From: JBCCTX01 sp964468435
GTDB taxonomy: Bacteria > Bacteroidota > Bacteroidia > J057
Length of the DNA stretch: 33,202 nucleotides
Assembly (NCBI GenBank): GCA_964468435.1
Contig: CAYXVE010000052.1
Location: 1-33,202, forward strand
Direction: 5' to 3'
Positions 1-8,708 of this stretch are shown in pieces. Below the pieces are notes generated by a model. It was not told the origin of the DNA, searched no databases, and worked only from the letters and a program-made list of their open reading frames with translations. The position numbers and the translations under genes are program-made. Numbering within the stretch: position 1 is the stretch's first letter; every line of letters starts with the position of its first letter.

Positions 1-277
1 TCTTCCATCTGAAATCCTTAGATGCTTTTGTCCAACTTTTGTCCTGTACTTAGTTGTTGATTACAAAAAATTGCTATGATTTAGTTGCTCTAAATTGGTG
101 AAAAGTAAATGCCAATTGAAATATTTAGTATATGTTTACGATAACTTAACATATACGTATGATTGGATTCAAAGTATACTCATCCGCTATTATTGAGCAT
201 TCATACATGCCTTGAAACTATTCCAGGCACGTAACGTTATATCCATAATTTAGAAAAAAGAGCTTATTTTTGCGTAC
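1..277. other. Left-edge intergenic region
   Basis: No convincing gene is visible on either strand. Short open stretches at the extreme left edge could be the end of a gene outside the window, but I recognise nothing in them. The stretch is AT-rich and ends in the promoter-like box in front of the antiporter gene. Confidence 0.5.
265..272 (+). promoter_or_regulatory. Bacteroidota -7 promoter box TATTTTTG
   Basis: The sequence TATTTTTG matches the Bacteroidota primary sigma factor -7 consensus TAnnTTTG at every fixed base. It ends only 5 bases before the ATG of the antiporter gene at 278, so transcription would begin at or next to the start codon and give a leaderless or nearly leaderless mRNA. 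I do not see a clear -33 TTTG at the expected distance. The match is seen directly; promoter function is inferred. Confidence 0.45.
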
Positions 278-1240
278 ATGCTTACATATATATTGTTTGT
301 TTTAGGGTTTGTAATACTGATTAAGGGTGCATCCTGGTTGATAGACGGCTCTGTGGCTATTGCGAAGCACATGAAGATATCGGATATGATTGTTGGGTTG
401 ACCATCATATCGGTGGGTACTTCACTTCCCGAATTGATCGTAAATATTTATTCGGGTATTAGTGGAAAACCTGATATTGCTATTGGCAATATAATAGGAA
501 GTAACATTGCCAATATCCTGTTAATTCTGGGTATATCTTCCTGTGTAGCCCCCTTACCCATCCAGAAAAGTACACTCCGTTTTGAACTTCCCTTTTCATT
601 GTTTGTAGCAATTCTTGTCGGAGTGATTGCAAACTTTTCGCTTGCTACGACTTCTACAAAGTTGATGATCAGCCGGATAGATGGTATTATTTTGTTGTGT
701 TTCTTTCTATTGTTTCTGGGATACATTTTTGTTGTGTCACGCAATCAATCCCTGATTGAACAGCCCCACATGCCTGAATACCGCTTTACATGGACACGCT
801 CCTTATTATGGGTCTTTTTGGGAATCCTAGGGCTTTTTCTCGGTGGTAGATGGGTAGTCGACGGAGCTGTGGATATTGCCACGCAATTGGGGTTTTCAGA
901 GCGATTCATCGGATTGACGATTGTTGCACTGGGGACATCGCTACCCGAACTCATCACTTCTGTGATTGCTGCCTACAGAGGTAATACCGATGTTGCTGTA
1001 GGGAATGTGGTGGGTTCCAATATTTTTAACCTGTCATACATTCTGGGCATCAGTGCGGTTACATTTCCCTTGCCATTTGACGCGATTACCAACTTTGATC
1101 TTTGGATATTGGTGTTAGCGAGTATGTTGCTGTTTTTGGCCACCTGGAGCAGTGGTAGACGGGCTATCCTACGCTGGCACGGGGTGATATTGGTCATACT
1201 GTATGCCGGGTATATAGGATTTACTTTATACAGAGGGTGA
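278..1240 (+). CDS. CaCA-family sodium/calcium antiporter (YrbG-like)
   Basis: A 320-residue inner-membrane cation antiporter of the Ca2+:cation antiporter family, expected to exchange Ca2+ for Na+ or H+. The two inverted alpha repeats that define the family are complete. Alpha-1 has GLTIISVGTSLPELIVN at residues 40-56 and GNIIGSNIANILLILG at 70-85. Alpha-2 has GLTIVALGTSLPELITS at 212-228 and GNVVGSNIFNLSYILG at 242-257. The acidic ion-site residues E52 and E224 are present. About ten hydrophobic segments surround a short polar loop near 155-172, the usual bacterial YrbG-like layout and length. It is a single-gene unit with a perfect -7 box just upstream, and it converges on the amylase gene. 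The family is secure; the transported ion is inferred. Confidence 0.93.
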   Translation: MLTYILFVLGFVILIKGASWLIDGSVAIAKHMKISDMIVGLTIISVGTSLPELIVNIYSGISGKPDIAIGNIIGSNIANILLILGISSCVAPLPIQKSTLRFELPFSLFVAILVGVIANFSLATTSTKLMISRIDGIILLCFFLLFLGYIFVVSRNQSLIEQPHMPEYRFTWTRSLLWVFLGILGLFLGGRWVVDGAVDIATQLGFSERFIGLTIVALGTSLPELITSVIAAYRGNTDVAVGNVVGSNIFNLSYILGISAVTFPLPFDAITNFDLWILVLASMLLFLATWSSGRRAILRWHGVILVILYAGYIGFTLYRG

Positions 1241-1585
1241 TTAACTATTTTGGATAGCCCATTTCCCAGAATATAAGGGACTCAAATTATATCCTCGGTG
1301 TGAATCCGTATTATTTTTCCGGAATATGAGTGCTTTTATAAAGTTTGAAACTGCGGAATCTGGTGTGATTGAAAAGACGGTATTCGTACAAAATGGGAAG
1401 AGGAGTGGGTTGGGGAAAAATAGGCGGACTAAGTTTCTAACATGATGGTTTACCACCAAAGCCAGTAAATCCGTGGGATACATATTGGTTTTTTCAAGGA
1501 TAGTAATCCTGATAACTAATATAGTCGCACTACTTATACCCGACAATGTAATCTAGGTATATTCAGGGATTCACATGATCTACTA
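1241..1585. other. Convergent intergenic gap, no clear gene
   Basis: The gap lies between the converging antiporter and amylase genes. The plus strand is open from 1245 to 1445 with its only ATG at 1326 (39 codons, reading MSAFIKFETAESGVIEK...), and the minus strand is open across most of the gap. Neither frame resembles a family I know, and neither has a promoter or sensible start. A degraded gene is possible, but chance open frames explain it as well. I see no strong terminator. Confidence 0.35.
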
Positions 1586-3934
1586 TCAGGGATGTAAGAT
1601 CCATTTTTTCACTTCTTTGTGCCCATTTACAACCAACTCTACAAGGTATACTCCTGGTGCCAAATTGTGATTAAATTGGTGCGAATGCGTGCCATCAAAT
1701 TTGGTTCCCTCCCATAGCTTTGTAAGTTTTTTTCCCTGTAAGTCGGAAATGATGATGACCACTTTTGAGGCCTTTTCTATTTCATATTCTATGGTCAGCA
1801 CATCTTCAGAGGGATTGGGATACAGCTTCCATCGGGCAACTTCCCATTGAATCCGGGTACTCAGGATGGGACTTTCTAAAGATATTGGCTGATCGGAAAA
1901 CAGGTGATATGCTCCCGGAGCCAGTGTTACAGGTGCCTGGAGATCATTGACTTCCAGGCTGTCTCCAGCAAAGAAATCATACCAGAAACCCTCCTGGGTA
2001 AAGCGGGGGTTAAAAGTCCGTTCCACGACGTCAAAATTTCCCATGACAACGATGTTGTGATTATTCCCGCGCAAGACGATACGCTTAGTGGAGGAAAACA
2101 GATCCAGGCTAAAGTCTTGTGTCTGAAATACTTCGTATTTTTGTCTGAGTCGGATCAGTTCAGAGTAGGTTTCATATACTGATAAGCGCCTGGGATCGTC
2201 CCGGTATTCCCACAGGATGGGTTTCTCCCCGGTCCGCCCATTAAAGTCAATAGGTATCTCATAGCCCAGTTCGCCAAACTGCCAGAACATTTTAGGACCT
2301 GGAATGGCAAAGAAAAATGTGGCAAGTTGCTTTAATCGTTCTAGAGCAGTATTGAGCTCCTGTGTGTTGTAAGTCCCTGCAGAATTCCCAAATTCAAGCG
2401 TTTTGTACATCAGGCGCTCTTCATCGTGGCTTTCGAGGTATCCAATCAGATTGGGGCTGGTCCAGCCAAGGGATTGGTAAGAAAGCCTGGAAAAGTCAGA
2501 TTTTCCATTTTCGTGATACCCCATCATAGCTTCATTGAGGTGAAATGTCTGGTTAGTCCAGAGTTGGAAACCGTGAGCTTCCAACTCTCGTTCTTCTTGG
2601 TTATCAGCAAAGTGTTCCAGAATAAGATAGGTGTCCGGATGTTTGCTCCATACACTATCGGCCATCCGTTTGAGCAGACTTATCCGCGAAGCATCATAGG
2701 CACTCCAGGCACCTATGTCATCGCCTGTATCTTTTTGGGTAAAGCCCTTGGAGAGGTCCATGCGATATCCATCAAAGCGAAATTCACGTAGCCAATAGTC
2801 CATAATCCGGTCTACAAAGGTTTGTGTGGCTAGGCTTTCATGATTGAAATCATACCCTACATTGAAAGGATGTCGGGCAATGGGATTGAAGTAGGGGCTA
2901 TCTTCTGTAGGGCGATTATTGGCTATATCCCAATACATGCGCACCAGGGGACTTTGTCCGAAAGCATGGTTGAGCACCATGTCGAGGATTACCACGATAC
3001 CTCTGCTGTGACATTCATCGATGAAAGCTTTTAGGTGTTCAGCTTTACCGTAATACTTATCTACGGCCATGTGATAACTGGGATTGTATCCCCAACTGAT
3101 ATTTGCTTCAAATTCCATAATGGGCATGAGTTCGATCGCATTAATGCCTAATCTTTCCAGATAGTCCAGGGTGTCGATCAACGTGAGATAGCTGTGATCT
3201 TCGATAAAGTCCCTGACCAGCAACTCGTAGATGACCAGATCTTCTACCTCAGGTTTTTGCCAGTTGTCTGTTTTCCACTGATAGGGTTCCTGGGCTGTTT
3301 GCAGGACAGACACGATGTCTGAAGCAAGGGTTGGGAAGGGTGGCATATCCGGAAAGACCTCATCACTGATGAAGAAATCATGATTGGGGTCCAGGATCAG
3401 TTCGGAGTAGGGATCACCAATCCGGATGGATTCATCGATCAGATATTGGAAGGCGTAAGGTTTTCCAGGTTCCAGGTCTGGGACCGTGATCCAGAAGCGT
3501 TCTCCGTCTTCAGATAGGGTCATACGTGAATTTTCAACTACTTGCCAGTTATTGAAATCACCTATAGCATGTACAGTATTTTTGCCGGGGGCAAATAGAA
3601 TCAGTGTTACGGTGCTATCATCGATATAGTTGATCCCATCTTGAAGTCCGGAAGGAGGATCTTCACGAAAACTGTAAGACGTGCTTCTTCCCGTTAATGT
3701 GTCTATGAATACATCTATACTGCGTTTGAAAATAGACCAGAAAGGGGATTTTCCAGACATGAGAAAAGATTCTTGAGGGTGGGATTGGTAAAAATGAGCT
3801 GCGTAAATGAAAGAGGAAGACCCAGGTTGGCAGGTATGGATAGTTTTTGTAGCATAAAGTGTTTTCTTAACAGGCTCTCCTTTGACACACAGAATTGTTA
3901 GCAAAATCCATCCGAAAAGCAATCGAAAAAGCAT
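1586..3934 (-). CDS. Secreted GH13 alpha-amylase family enzyme with T9SS sorting domain
   Basis: A 782-residue glycoside hydrolase family 13 protein, expected to act on alpha-glucans outside the cell or on its surface. A signal peptide (MLFRLLFGWILLTILCVKG) is followed by an unassigned stretch to about residue 100. A CBM48/E-set-like beta-sandwich follows (110-190, with AIGDFNNW), then the catalytic barrel (230-600). GH13 regions are visible: DMVLNH at 318-323, RMDLSKG with nucleophile D393, LILEH with acid/base E440, and ESHDEE with D504. The SHDE form and PIMEFEANISWGYNPS near 271-286 resemble branching-enzyme-type GH13 proteins. The C-terminus (704-782) starts at LYPNPS and ends KKWILHP, a T9SS type A domain. 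A TATCTTTA box (3959-3966, minus strand, 7 of 8 matches) may be its promoter. Exact substrate and reaction are unknown. Confidence 0.92.
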   Translation of the reverse strand: MLFRLLFGWILLTILCVKGEPVKKTLYATKTIHTCQPGSSSFIYAAHFYQSHPQESFLMSGKSPFWSIFKRSIDVFIDTLTGRSTSYSFREDPPSGLQDGINYIDDSTVTLILFAPGKNTVHAIGDFNNWQVVENSRMTLSEDGERFWITVPDLEPGKPYAFQYLIDESIRIGDPYSELILDPNHDFFISDEVFPDMPPFPTLASDIVSVLQTAQEPYQWKTDNWQKPEVEDLVIYELLVRDFIEDHSYLTLIDTLDYLERLGINAIELMPIMEFEANISWGYNPSYHMAVDKYYGKAEHLKAFIDECHSRGIVVILDMVLNHAFGQSPLVRMYWDIANNRPTEDSPYFNPIARHPFNVGYDFNHESLATQTFVDRIMDYWLREFRFDGYRMDLSKGFTQKDTGDDIGAWSAYDASRISLLKRMADSVWSKHPDTYLILEHFADNQEERELEAHGFQLWTNQTFHLNEAMMGYHENGKSDFSRLSYQSLGWTSPNLIGYLESHDEERLMYKTLEFGNSAGTYNTQELNTALERLKQLATFFFAIPGPKMFWQFGELGYEIPIDFNGRTGEKPILWEYRDDPRRLSVYETYSELIRLRQKYEVFQTQDFSLDLFSSTKRIVLRGNNHNIVVMGNFDVVERTFNPRFTQEGFWYDFFAGDSLEVNDLQAPVTLAPGAYHLFSDQPISLESPILSTRIQWEVARWKLYPNPSEDVLTIEYEIEKASKVVIIISDLQGKKLTKLWEGTKFDGTHSHQFNHNLAPGVYLVELVVNGHKEVKKWILHP

Positions 3935-4245
3935 GAGGTGAGAAATTAGTTTATTTATTAAAGATACATATAAACTTTAAAGAAAAATAACATGCAATAC
4001 ACTAGTGTCAAAATCACTTTATAATAAAAAAATAACATACTTTTATTACTTTGCTTTTCGCTAATAGAAACTGTCAAATGAGCTGACTAGCTGAATGACT
4101 TAATAGACACTTATATGTATAACATGCCGTAGATCTATACCTTATCTAAGAAATCTCTTTTGAACATGATTGATCAAAGTAAGGCTTGGAACGGGAAGTA
4201 ATGGTGTAAACCGAATTGAATATTACATTTTTAAATATTTAAAAG
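3935..4245. other. AT-rich divergent intergenic region
   Basis: This 311-base spacer lies between the divergently transcribed amylase and DUF4397 genes, so it should contain both promoters. No perfect TAnnTTTG box is present on the plus strand; TTACTTTG at 4046-4053 is one base off. A 16-base perfect AT palindrome sits at its right end and is listed separately. I see no coding sequence. Confidence 0.5.
4229..4244. repeat. 16-bp perfect AT palindrome beside start codon
   Basis: TTTTAAATATTTAAAA is a perfect inverted repeat that ends one base before the ATG of the DUF4397 gene. It could be a regulator site or simply an AT-rich translation start region. No hairpin of real strength would form in RNA. 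Confidence 0.4.
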
Positions 4246-6063
4246 ATGATGAAGAACATTTACACACTAGTTTTAATTTTTTTGAGTACTATACAAGGAG
4301 GAATGACGCAAATTGTTCTAACCTCTGAAGATGTTTTGGGGTGGATTGGTAACACGTACACGTTAACTGAAGATACGGCGAAAATAACTGCTGTCAGTCC
4401 AGGACCTGCAGGACCTAATCAGGTATGGGATTTTACGGGCATAGAAATCGTAGATGGGTTTCAATCCACCAATGAATTTTTAGCGCCCTCTGAAACGCCA
4501 TTTGCAGAGGAATTTCCAGAAGCCAATCTGGCACAGCGGGTGAGTGCTACGATCGAAGGTGAGGGAATTTTCGTCAGCCATTTATACGGTGAAGTTACTA
4601 CTTCGGAATATATACAGTTGGGAACTGCTTTTAGAATTACAGAACCCTTTGATACTACCCAGATCACAAAGGATCGAGATACCTTGTCGATATTTCCGAT
4701 GACCTATGAACGTGCATGGACGGAAGTTGACATAGACACTTTTCAGTTTGGGCCATTGCTCAATATTATAGAAGATAGTACGGTGAATACAGTAGATGCA
4801 TGGGGAAGAGTGAGTTTGCCAATGGGTAATTTTGAATGTCTAAGGTTGCGGGAAGAAAGCTATACCAAGACCGTGAGCCAGATAAGCGGTATTTCTTTGC
4901 CACCTATTTTCAATAGTTCGATTTCCTACACCTGGATTTCAGAAGACTTTTCTACGGTGGCCAGCATGACAAGTCTGGATGGAGAGACAAACTTTGAATT
5001 TACGGAGGTGGCAAGTATAGGCTTACTTACTGGAATGAATACCATAGAAGATACTGTAGCGGTTGATACACTCCAGACGGCCCTAGTGCAGATTGTACAT
5101 AATGCGGCAGATCCAGATGCAGAAGTAGTGGATATCTACATAGAAACCAGTACGGATACGATAAAACTGGATGATATTGCATTTCGTTCTGCTACGGAAT
5201 TTTTGGAGTTACCTGCAGAAGAGCAGATCATCATCACAGTTGCTCCCAGTGTCAGTGTCATCGTGGATGAAGGTATTGCCAGTTTTCCTGTTACCCTGGA
5301 AGCTGATTCTGTGTATCACGTTGTGGCGAATGGTTTATTGGATCCCAATGCGTTTGAAGGCAACCCGGAAGGTTTGTTAACAGGATTTACCCTCCTGGTA
5401 GAAGCAGGAGCAAGGCAGTCTGCAACAGATGGCGAATCAGTCGATCTGAAAGTATTTCACGGTGCAACAGATGCACCTAATGTAGGCGTAAACGTCAATG
5501 GTGACGTATTGATTTCCGGATTTTCCTATCAGAAATTTGTAGGATATGTATCTGTACCTGCAGATACATATCAATTGGATGTTACGCCTGGAGGTAATTC
5601 TACCTTTGTCCTTGCATCTTATGAAGCTGATTTAACTGGATTAGGCGGAGGAGCAGCTCTTGTTCTGGCATCTGGTTTTCTGGATTCAGTAGCCAATCAG
5701 GGGGGTGCAGCGTTTGATCTCATAGCAGCACTGCCAGATGGTACCGTTATTACATTTCCCACCATTACTGATACAACCACTACATCTGTATCTGGCACGA
5801 TAGACGGACTGGAAGACCTGAAACTGTATCCCAACCCTTCTCAGAGGATAGTAAATCTGGAATTTCGGCTCAAAACTCCCAAAACGGTAGAAATCAACAT
5901 GTATGATATGATGGGAAAAGCTGTTTTTCATAACATCTCAACCCAAAGTGATAACGGAGCTATGAAGTTTAGCTGGGATGGATCAGCTGCTAGCCCTGGG
6001 TTGTATACACTACGCATAAAAGTGGATGATCAGGTGCTGATGAAAAAGTTTATGATGGAATAG
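4246..6063 (+). CDS. Secreted DUF4397 protein with T9SS sorting domain
   Basis: A 605-residue exported protein of unknown function. It has a signal peptide (MMKNIYTLVLIFLSTIQGGMTQ) and an N-terminal domain of about 250 residues containing GPNQVWDFTG, a phrase I associate with Bacteroidota exoproteins. Two tandem DUF4397-like modules follow: 282-390, beginning QIVHNAADPDAEVVDIY, and 399-505, beginning DLKVFHGATDAPNVGVNV. A T9SS type A domain occupies 525-605, from LKLYPNPS to KKFMME. DUF4397 is a beta-sandwich, carbohydrate- or adhesion-associated family with no firm activity. The module pair closely resembles the first pair of the truncated gene at the right edge of the window. It appears to be a single-gene unit ending in a strong terminator. 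The domain calls are secure; any role in adhesion or matrix is inferred. Confidence 0.9.
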   Translation: MMKNIYTLVLIFLSTIQGGMTQIVLTSEDVLGWIGNTYTLTEDTAKITAVSPGPAGPNQVWDFTGIEIVDGFQSTNEFLAPSETPFAEEFPEANLAQRVSATIEGEGIFVSHLYGEVTTSEYIQLGTAFRITEPFDTTQITKDRDTLSIFPMTYERAWTEVDIDTFQFGPLLNIIEDSTVNTVDAWGRVSLPMGNFECLRLREESYTKTVSQISGISLPPIFNSSISYTWISEDFSTVASMTSLDGETNFEFTEVASIGLLTGMNTIEDTVAVDTLQTALVQIVHNAADPDAEVVDIYIETSTDTIKLDDIAFRSATEFLELPAEEQIIITVAPSVSVIVDEGIASFPVTLEADSVYHVVANGLLDPNAFEGNPEGLLTGFTLLVEAGARQSATDGESVDLKVFHGATDAPNVGVNVNGDVLISGFSYQKFVGYVSVPADTYQLDVTPGGNSTFVLASYEADLTGLGGGAALVLASGFLDSVANQGGAAFDLIAALPDGTVITFPTITDTTTTSVSGTIDGLEDLKLYPNPSQRIVNLEFRLKTPKTVEINMYDMMGKAVFHNISTQSDNGAMKFSWDGSAASPGLYTLRIKVDDQVLMKKFMME

Positions 6064-6098
6064 AAATCCAATAAGTGCCTGGAAACAGATAATCATCA

Positions 6099-6136
6099 GT
6101 CAATCCGGAAAAAAATCCGGATTGGCTTTTTATTTT
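6099..6136 (+). terminator. Rho-independent terminator of the DUF4397 gene
   Basis: An 11-bp stem is formed by 6099-6109 and 6116-6126 (core CAATCCGGA / TCCGGATTG, with one G-U pair). It has a six-A loop and is followed directly by a T-rich tract (TTTTTATTTT). It starts 36 bases after the stop codon. Confidence 0.9.
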
Positions 6137-6256
6137 CATGCAGGTTTATTAATCTTAAGTATCCTAAAAAAATATACTTGTTCCTTTTCCGGGTTATTAA
6201 TTTTTCTTTAATCTTAATTTGTCAAAGTTAAACTGATTTTTCACAGCTGTTGGGGT

Positions 6257-6264
6257 TACTTTTG
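6257..6264 (+). promoter_or_regulatory. Candidate -7 box TACTTTTG for pckA
   Basis: TACTTTTG fits TAnnTTTG at all fixed positions and lies 128 bases before the pckA ATG. No good TTTG -33 element lies 18-21 bases upstream, so this is a candidate only. It would imply a long 5' leader. Confidence 0.3.
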
Positions 6265-6391
6265 TTAAGTCAATGCTAATGAGTAATATATAGTATTGTA
6301 GCTATGGGCCAGGAGGTGTGAGTTTTTAAGCTTTTTAGGTATGTGATCCTGTTAGGGTTCATGTATGAACCAAACAAAAAATAATTAATAT

Positions 6392-7975
6392 ATGTCATTT
6401 AACCTCTTACAATATGGCATTGATGTGCCAGTGATTCATCGCAATACGAGTGTTCCAAGTCTTTATGAAATTGGATTAAGATACGAAAAAGGCACTGCCA
6501 TATCAAGCACAGGTGCTTTGATGGTATATTCGGGAGAGAAAACGGGGAGAAGTCCAAAAGACAAGCGAATTGTAAGAAATCCAGAATCAGAGGACAATAT
6601 TGATTGGGGAGATATCAACATTGACATGGATGAACAGATATTCATGATCAATCGCGAAAGGGCAATAGATTATCTCAATACCCGAGACAGGTTATTTGTT
6701 GTGGACGCTTTTGCCGGTTGGGATCCCAACTACCGCATTAAGGTACGCGTGATCTGTACTAGGGCTTATCATGCTCTTTTTATGCAGAATATGCTGATTA
6801 TGCCGACGGAAGCAGAATTAGCTAGCTTTGGGAAGCCAGATTATGTCATTTATAATGCTGGTGGTTTTCCCGCCAACCGCTACACATCCAAGATGACTTC
6901 CAAGACCAGTATTGATCTCTATCTCGAAAAAAAAGAGATCGTCATACTGGGTACAGAGTATGCAGGTGAGATGAAAAAAGGAATCTTTTCTGTCATGAAC
7001 TATCTCATGCCGCTGAAAGATGTACTTCCTATGCATTGTTCAGCGAATGTAGGAGAGAAAGGTGATATTTCTGTGTTATTTGGATTATCGGGAACGGGGA
7101 AAACGACCCTAAGTGCTGATCCTAAGAGAAAACTAATCGGCGATGATGAACACGTTTGGACTAATGAGGGAGTATTCAATATCGAGGGTGGCTGCTATGC
7201 AAAAGCCATAGATCTCAGCGAGGAGAACGAACCGGATATTTTTCACGCAATCCGTTTTGGTACGGTATTGGAAAATGTGATCTATGATGAGGAATCGCAT
7301 GTGGTTGACTATAGTGATACTTCGATCACGCAAAATACAAGAGCCTCTTATCCTATTTATCATATTGATCATGTACAGATACCTTGCGTCGGGGGGCATC
7401 CTAGCAATATTATTTTCCTTACATGTGATGCCTTCGGCGTGCTGCCTCCAGTGAGTCGCCTTACTCCCGAGCAAGCCAGTTATCATTTTATCTCAGGCTA
7501 TACAGCTAAGGTTGCCGGGACAGAGATGGGAGTTACAGAGCCCTCAGCTACTTTTTCTGCCTGTTTCGGGGCAGCATTTATGCTGTGGCATCCCAATAAA
7601 TATGCGGAGTTGCTTGCAGAAAAGATCAGGCTTCATGGCGCCAAAGCATGGTTGGTCAATACCGGATGGACAGGTGGATCATATGGTGTGGGTTCTCGGA
7701 TCAAGCTCAAGTATACACGTGCCATCATCGATGCGATACATAACAATGACTTAGATCATGTCGAGACGGTAATAGATCCACATTTTGGATTTGAAGTGCC
7801 CATTTATTGCCCTCATGTACCCAATGAACTATTGATTCCCAAAAATACATGGGAAGACAAACAGGATTTTGAAAAAGTGATGGAAAAACTGGTAGGATTA
7901 TTCCGGGAAAATTTTGAACAGTTCAAAGATAACGTAAACCCCGATATCATTCATGCGGAACCTCAGTTTGCTTAG
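6392..7975 (+). CDS. pckA: Phosphoenolpyruvate carboxykinase (ATP)
   Basis: A 527-residue cytoplasmic enzyme converting oxaloacetate plus ATP to PEP, ADP and CO2 (EC 4.1.1.49). This is the entry step of gluconeogenesis, and some anaerobes run it in reverse. The ATP-type signature is complete: TGRSPKDK at 51-58 with substrate-binding R53, K195/K196 and H215 as Mn2+ and substrate ligands, P-loop GLSGTGKTTLS at 231-241 with K237, and the kinase-2 motif LIGDDEH ending at H254 with D251/D252. Length is close to the E. coli enzyme (540). The start at MSFNLLQYGID fits the family N-terminus and has no Shine-Dalgarno sequence. The next gene begins 38 bases downstream on the same strand and may be cotranscribed. 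I see nothing unusual in it. Confidence 0.97.
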   Translation: MSFNLLQYGIDVPVIHRNTSVPSLYEIGLRYEKGTAISSTGALMVYSGEKTGRSPKDKRIVRNPESEDNIDWGDINIDMDEQIFMINRERAIDYLNTRDRLFVVDAFAGWDPNYRIKVRVICTRAYHALFMQNMLIMPTEAELASFGKPDYVIYNAGGFPANRYTSKMTSKTSIDLYLEKKEIVILGTEYAGEMKKGIFSVMNYLMPLKDVLPMHCSANVGEKGDISVLFGLSGTGKTTLSADPKRKLIGDDEHVWTNEGVFNIEGGCYAKAIDLSEENEPDIFHAIRFGTVLENVIYDEESHVVDYSDTSITQNTRASYPIYHIDHVQIPCVGGHPSNIIFLTCDAFGVLPPVSRLTPEQASYHFISGYTAKVAGTEMGVTEPSATFSACFGAAFMLWHPNKYAELLAEKIRLHGAKAWLVNTGWTGGSYGVGSRIKLKYTRAIIDAIHNNDLDHVETVIDPHFGFEVPIYCPHVPNELLIPKNTWEDKQDFEKVMEKLVGLFRENFEQFKDNVNPDIIHAEPQFA

Positions 7976-8013
7976 TGCTACGGTAGGTTCATCAATCTTT
8001 CATTCCAAAATAT

Positions 8014-8664
8014 ATGCGTATTTTTTTTGCATTCATGATTTTCATGACTTTTGTAAGGCTGTGCGCCTTGGCACAGGAAATCCAGACGGGCATTTATGCC
8101 TTTGACAGCAAGCTCCAGGAGACGGCTCCGGGAGTTAGCATTGTCTTGCCCTGCAAAACTAAAGAGCTTAAAAATGTGCTCTCAGAGCGACTAAAAGCGG
8201 ATACGCAGAAATCACTGAAAAAGTACAGGAAGAATATCTATCGCATTGAAAATGTGAAATTCGATGATATATCTGGCACTACGAGAGATTATTATTTTAA
8301 GATAGATAAACAGGGTACAAATCAATCCAGGCTTACCATGTTTGCTTATGATGAAGAGGAGCAGTTTGTAGAATTGAATGGCACTGGTACTGTTGCCCAA
8401 AATGCCAGTTCTTGGATGGGAGAATTTCCATTTAAGCTCGAGTTATTTCGCAAAAACAATGCTGCGGTAGCTGACGCCAACACTTTGAGTAAGATTAGAA
8501 AAAGAATGGATAAACTCGTCATGGAACATAAAAAACTGGAGAAAGCTCTGGAGGAAAATGAAAAGGCACAACAGGAAATGAAAAGACGTATCTCAGCAGC
8601 TAGCCAGGATGCAAAGGAAAGTCAGGAAGAATTGGAACGTATGCGGAAACGTGGAAATAATTGA
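8014..8664 (+). CDS. Hypothetical exported protein with C-terminal coiled coil
   Basis: A 216-residue protein I do not recognise. It starts with a signal peptide (MRIFFAFMIFMTFVRLCALA, then QE), so it is probably periplasmic. Residues 22-145 look like a compact mixed domain. Residues 150-216 are highly charged and almost entirely helical (KLVMEHKKLEKALEENEKAQ and onwards), a strong coiled-coil candidate. It lies 38 bases after pckA on the same strand, and no promoter box is visible in the gap, so readthrough from pckA is likely. Any functional tie to PEPCK would be speculation. Confidence 0.75.
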   Translation: MRIFFAFMIFMTFVRLCALAQEIQTGIYAFDSKLQETAPGVSIVLPCKTKELKNVLSERLKADTQKSLKKYRKNIYRIENVKFDDISGTTRDYYFKIDKQGTNQSRLTMFAYDEEEQFVELNGTGTVAQNASSWMGEFPFKLELFRKNNAAVADANTLSKIRKRMDKLVMEHKKLEKALEENEKAQQEMKRRISAASQDAKESQEELERMRKRGNN

Positions 8665-8708
8665 TTTCTCAAGTGTAGATAAGTAGCTATTCCTTAATCA
8701 TGGAGAAA

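Larger units (their letters stand above)
6064..6391 (+). other. Intergenic region before pckA
   Basis: This 328-base spacer holds the terminator of the DUF4397 gene at its left end and a perfect TACTTTTG box at 6257-6264, leaving a leader of roughly 120 bases before pckA. I see no coding sequence and no recognisable riboswitch. Confidence 0.5.

Noticed and set aside
1241..1546. 101-codon minus-strand frame between antiporter and amylase
   Set aside because: No recognisable family, no promoter, and it starts right where the antiporter gene stops. It is not better than the equally open plus-strand frame.
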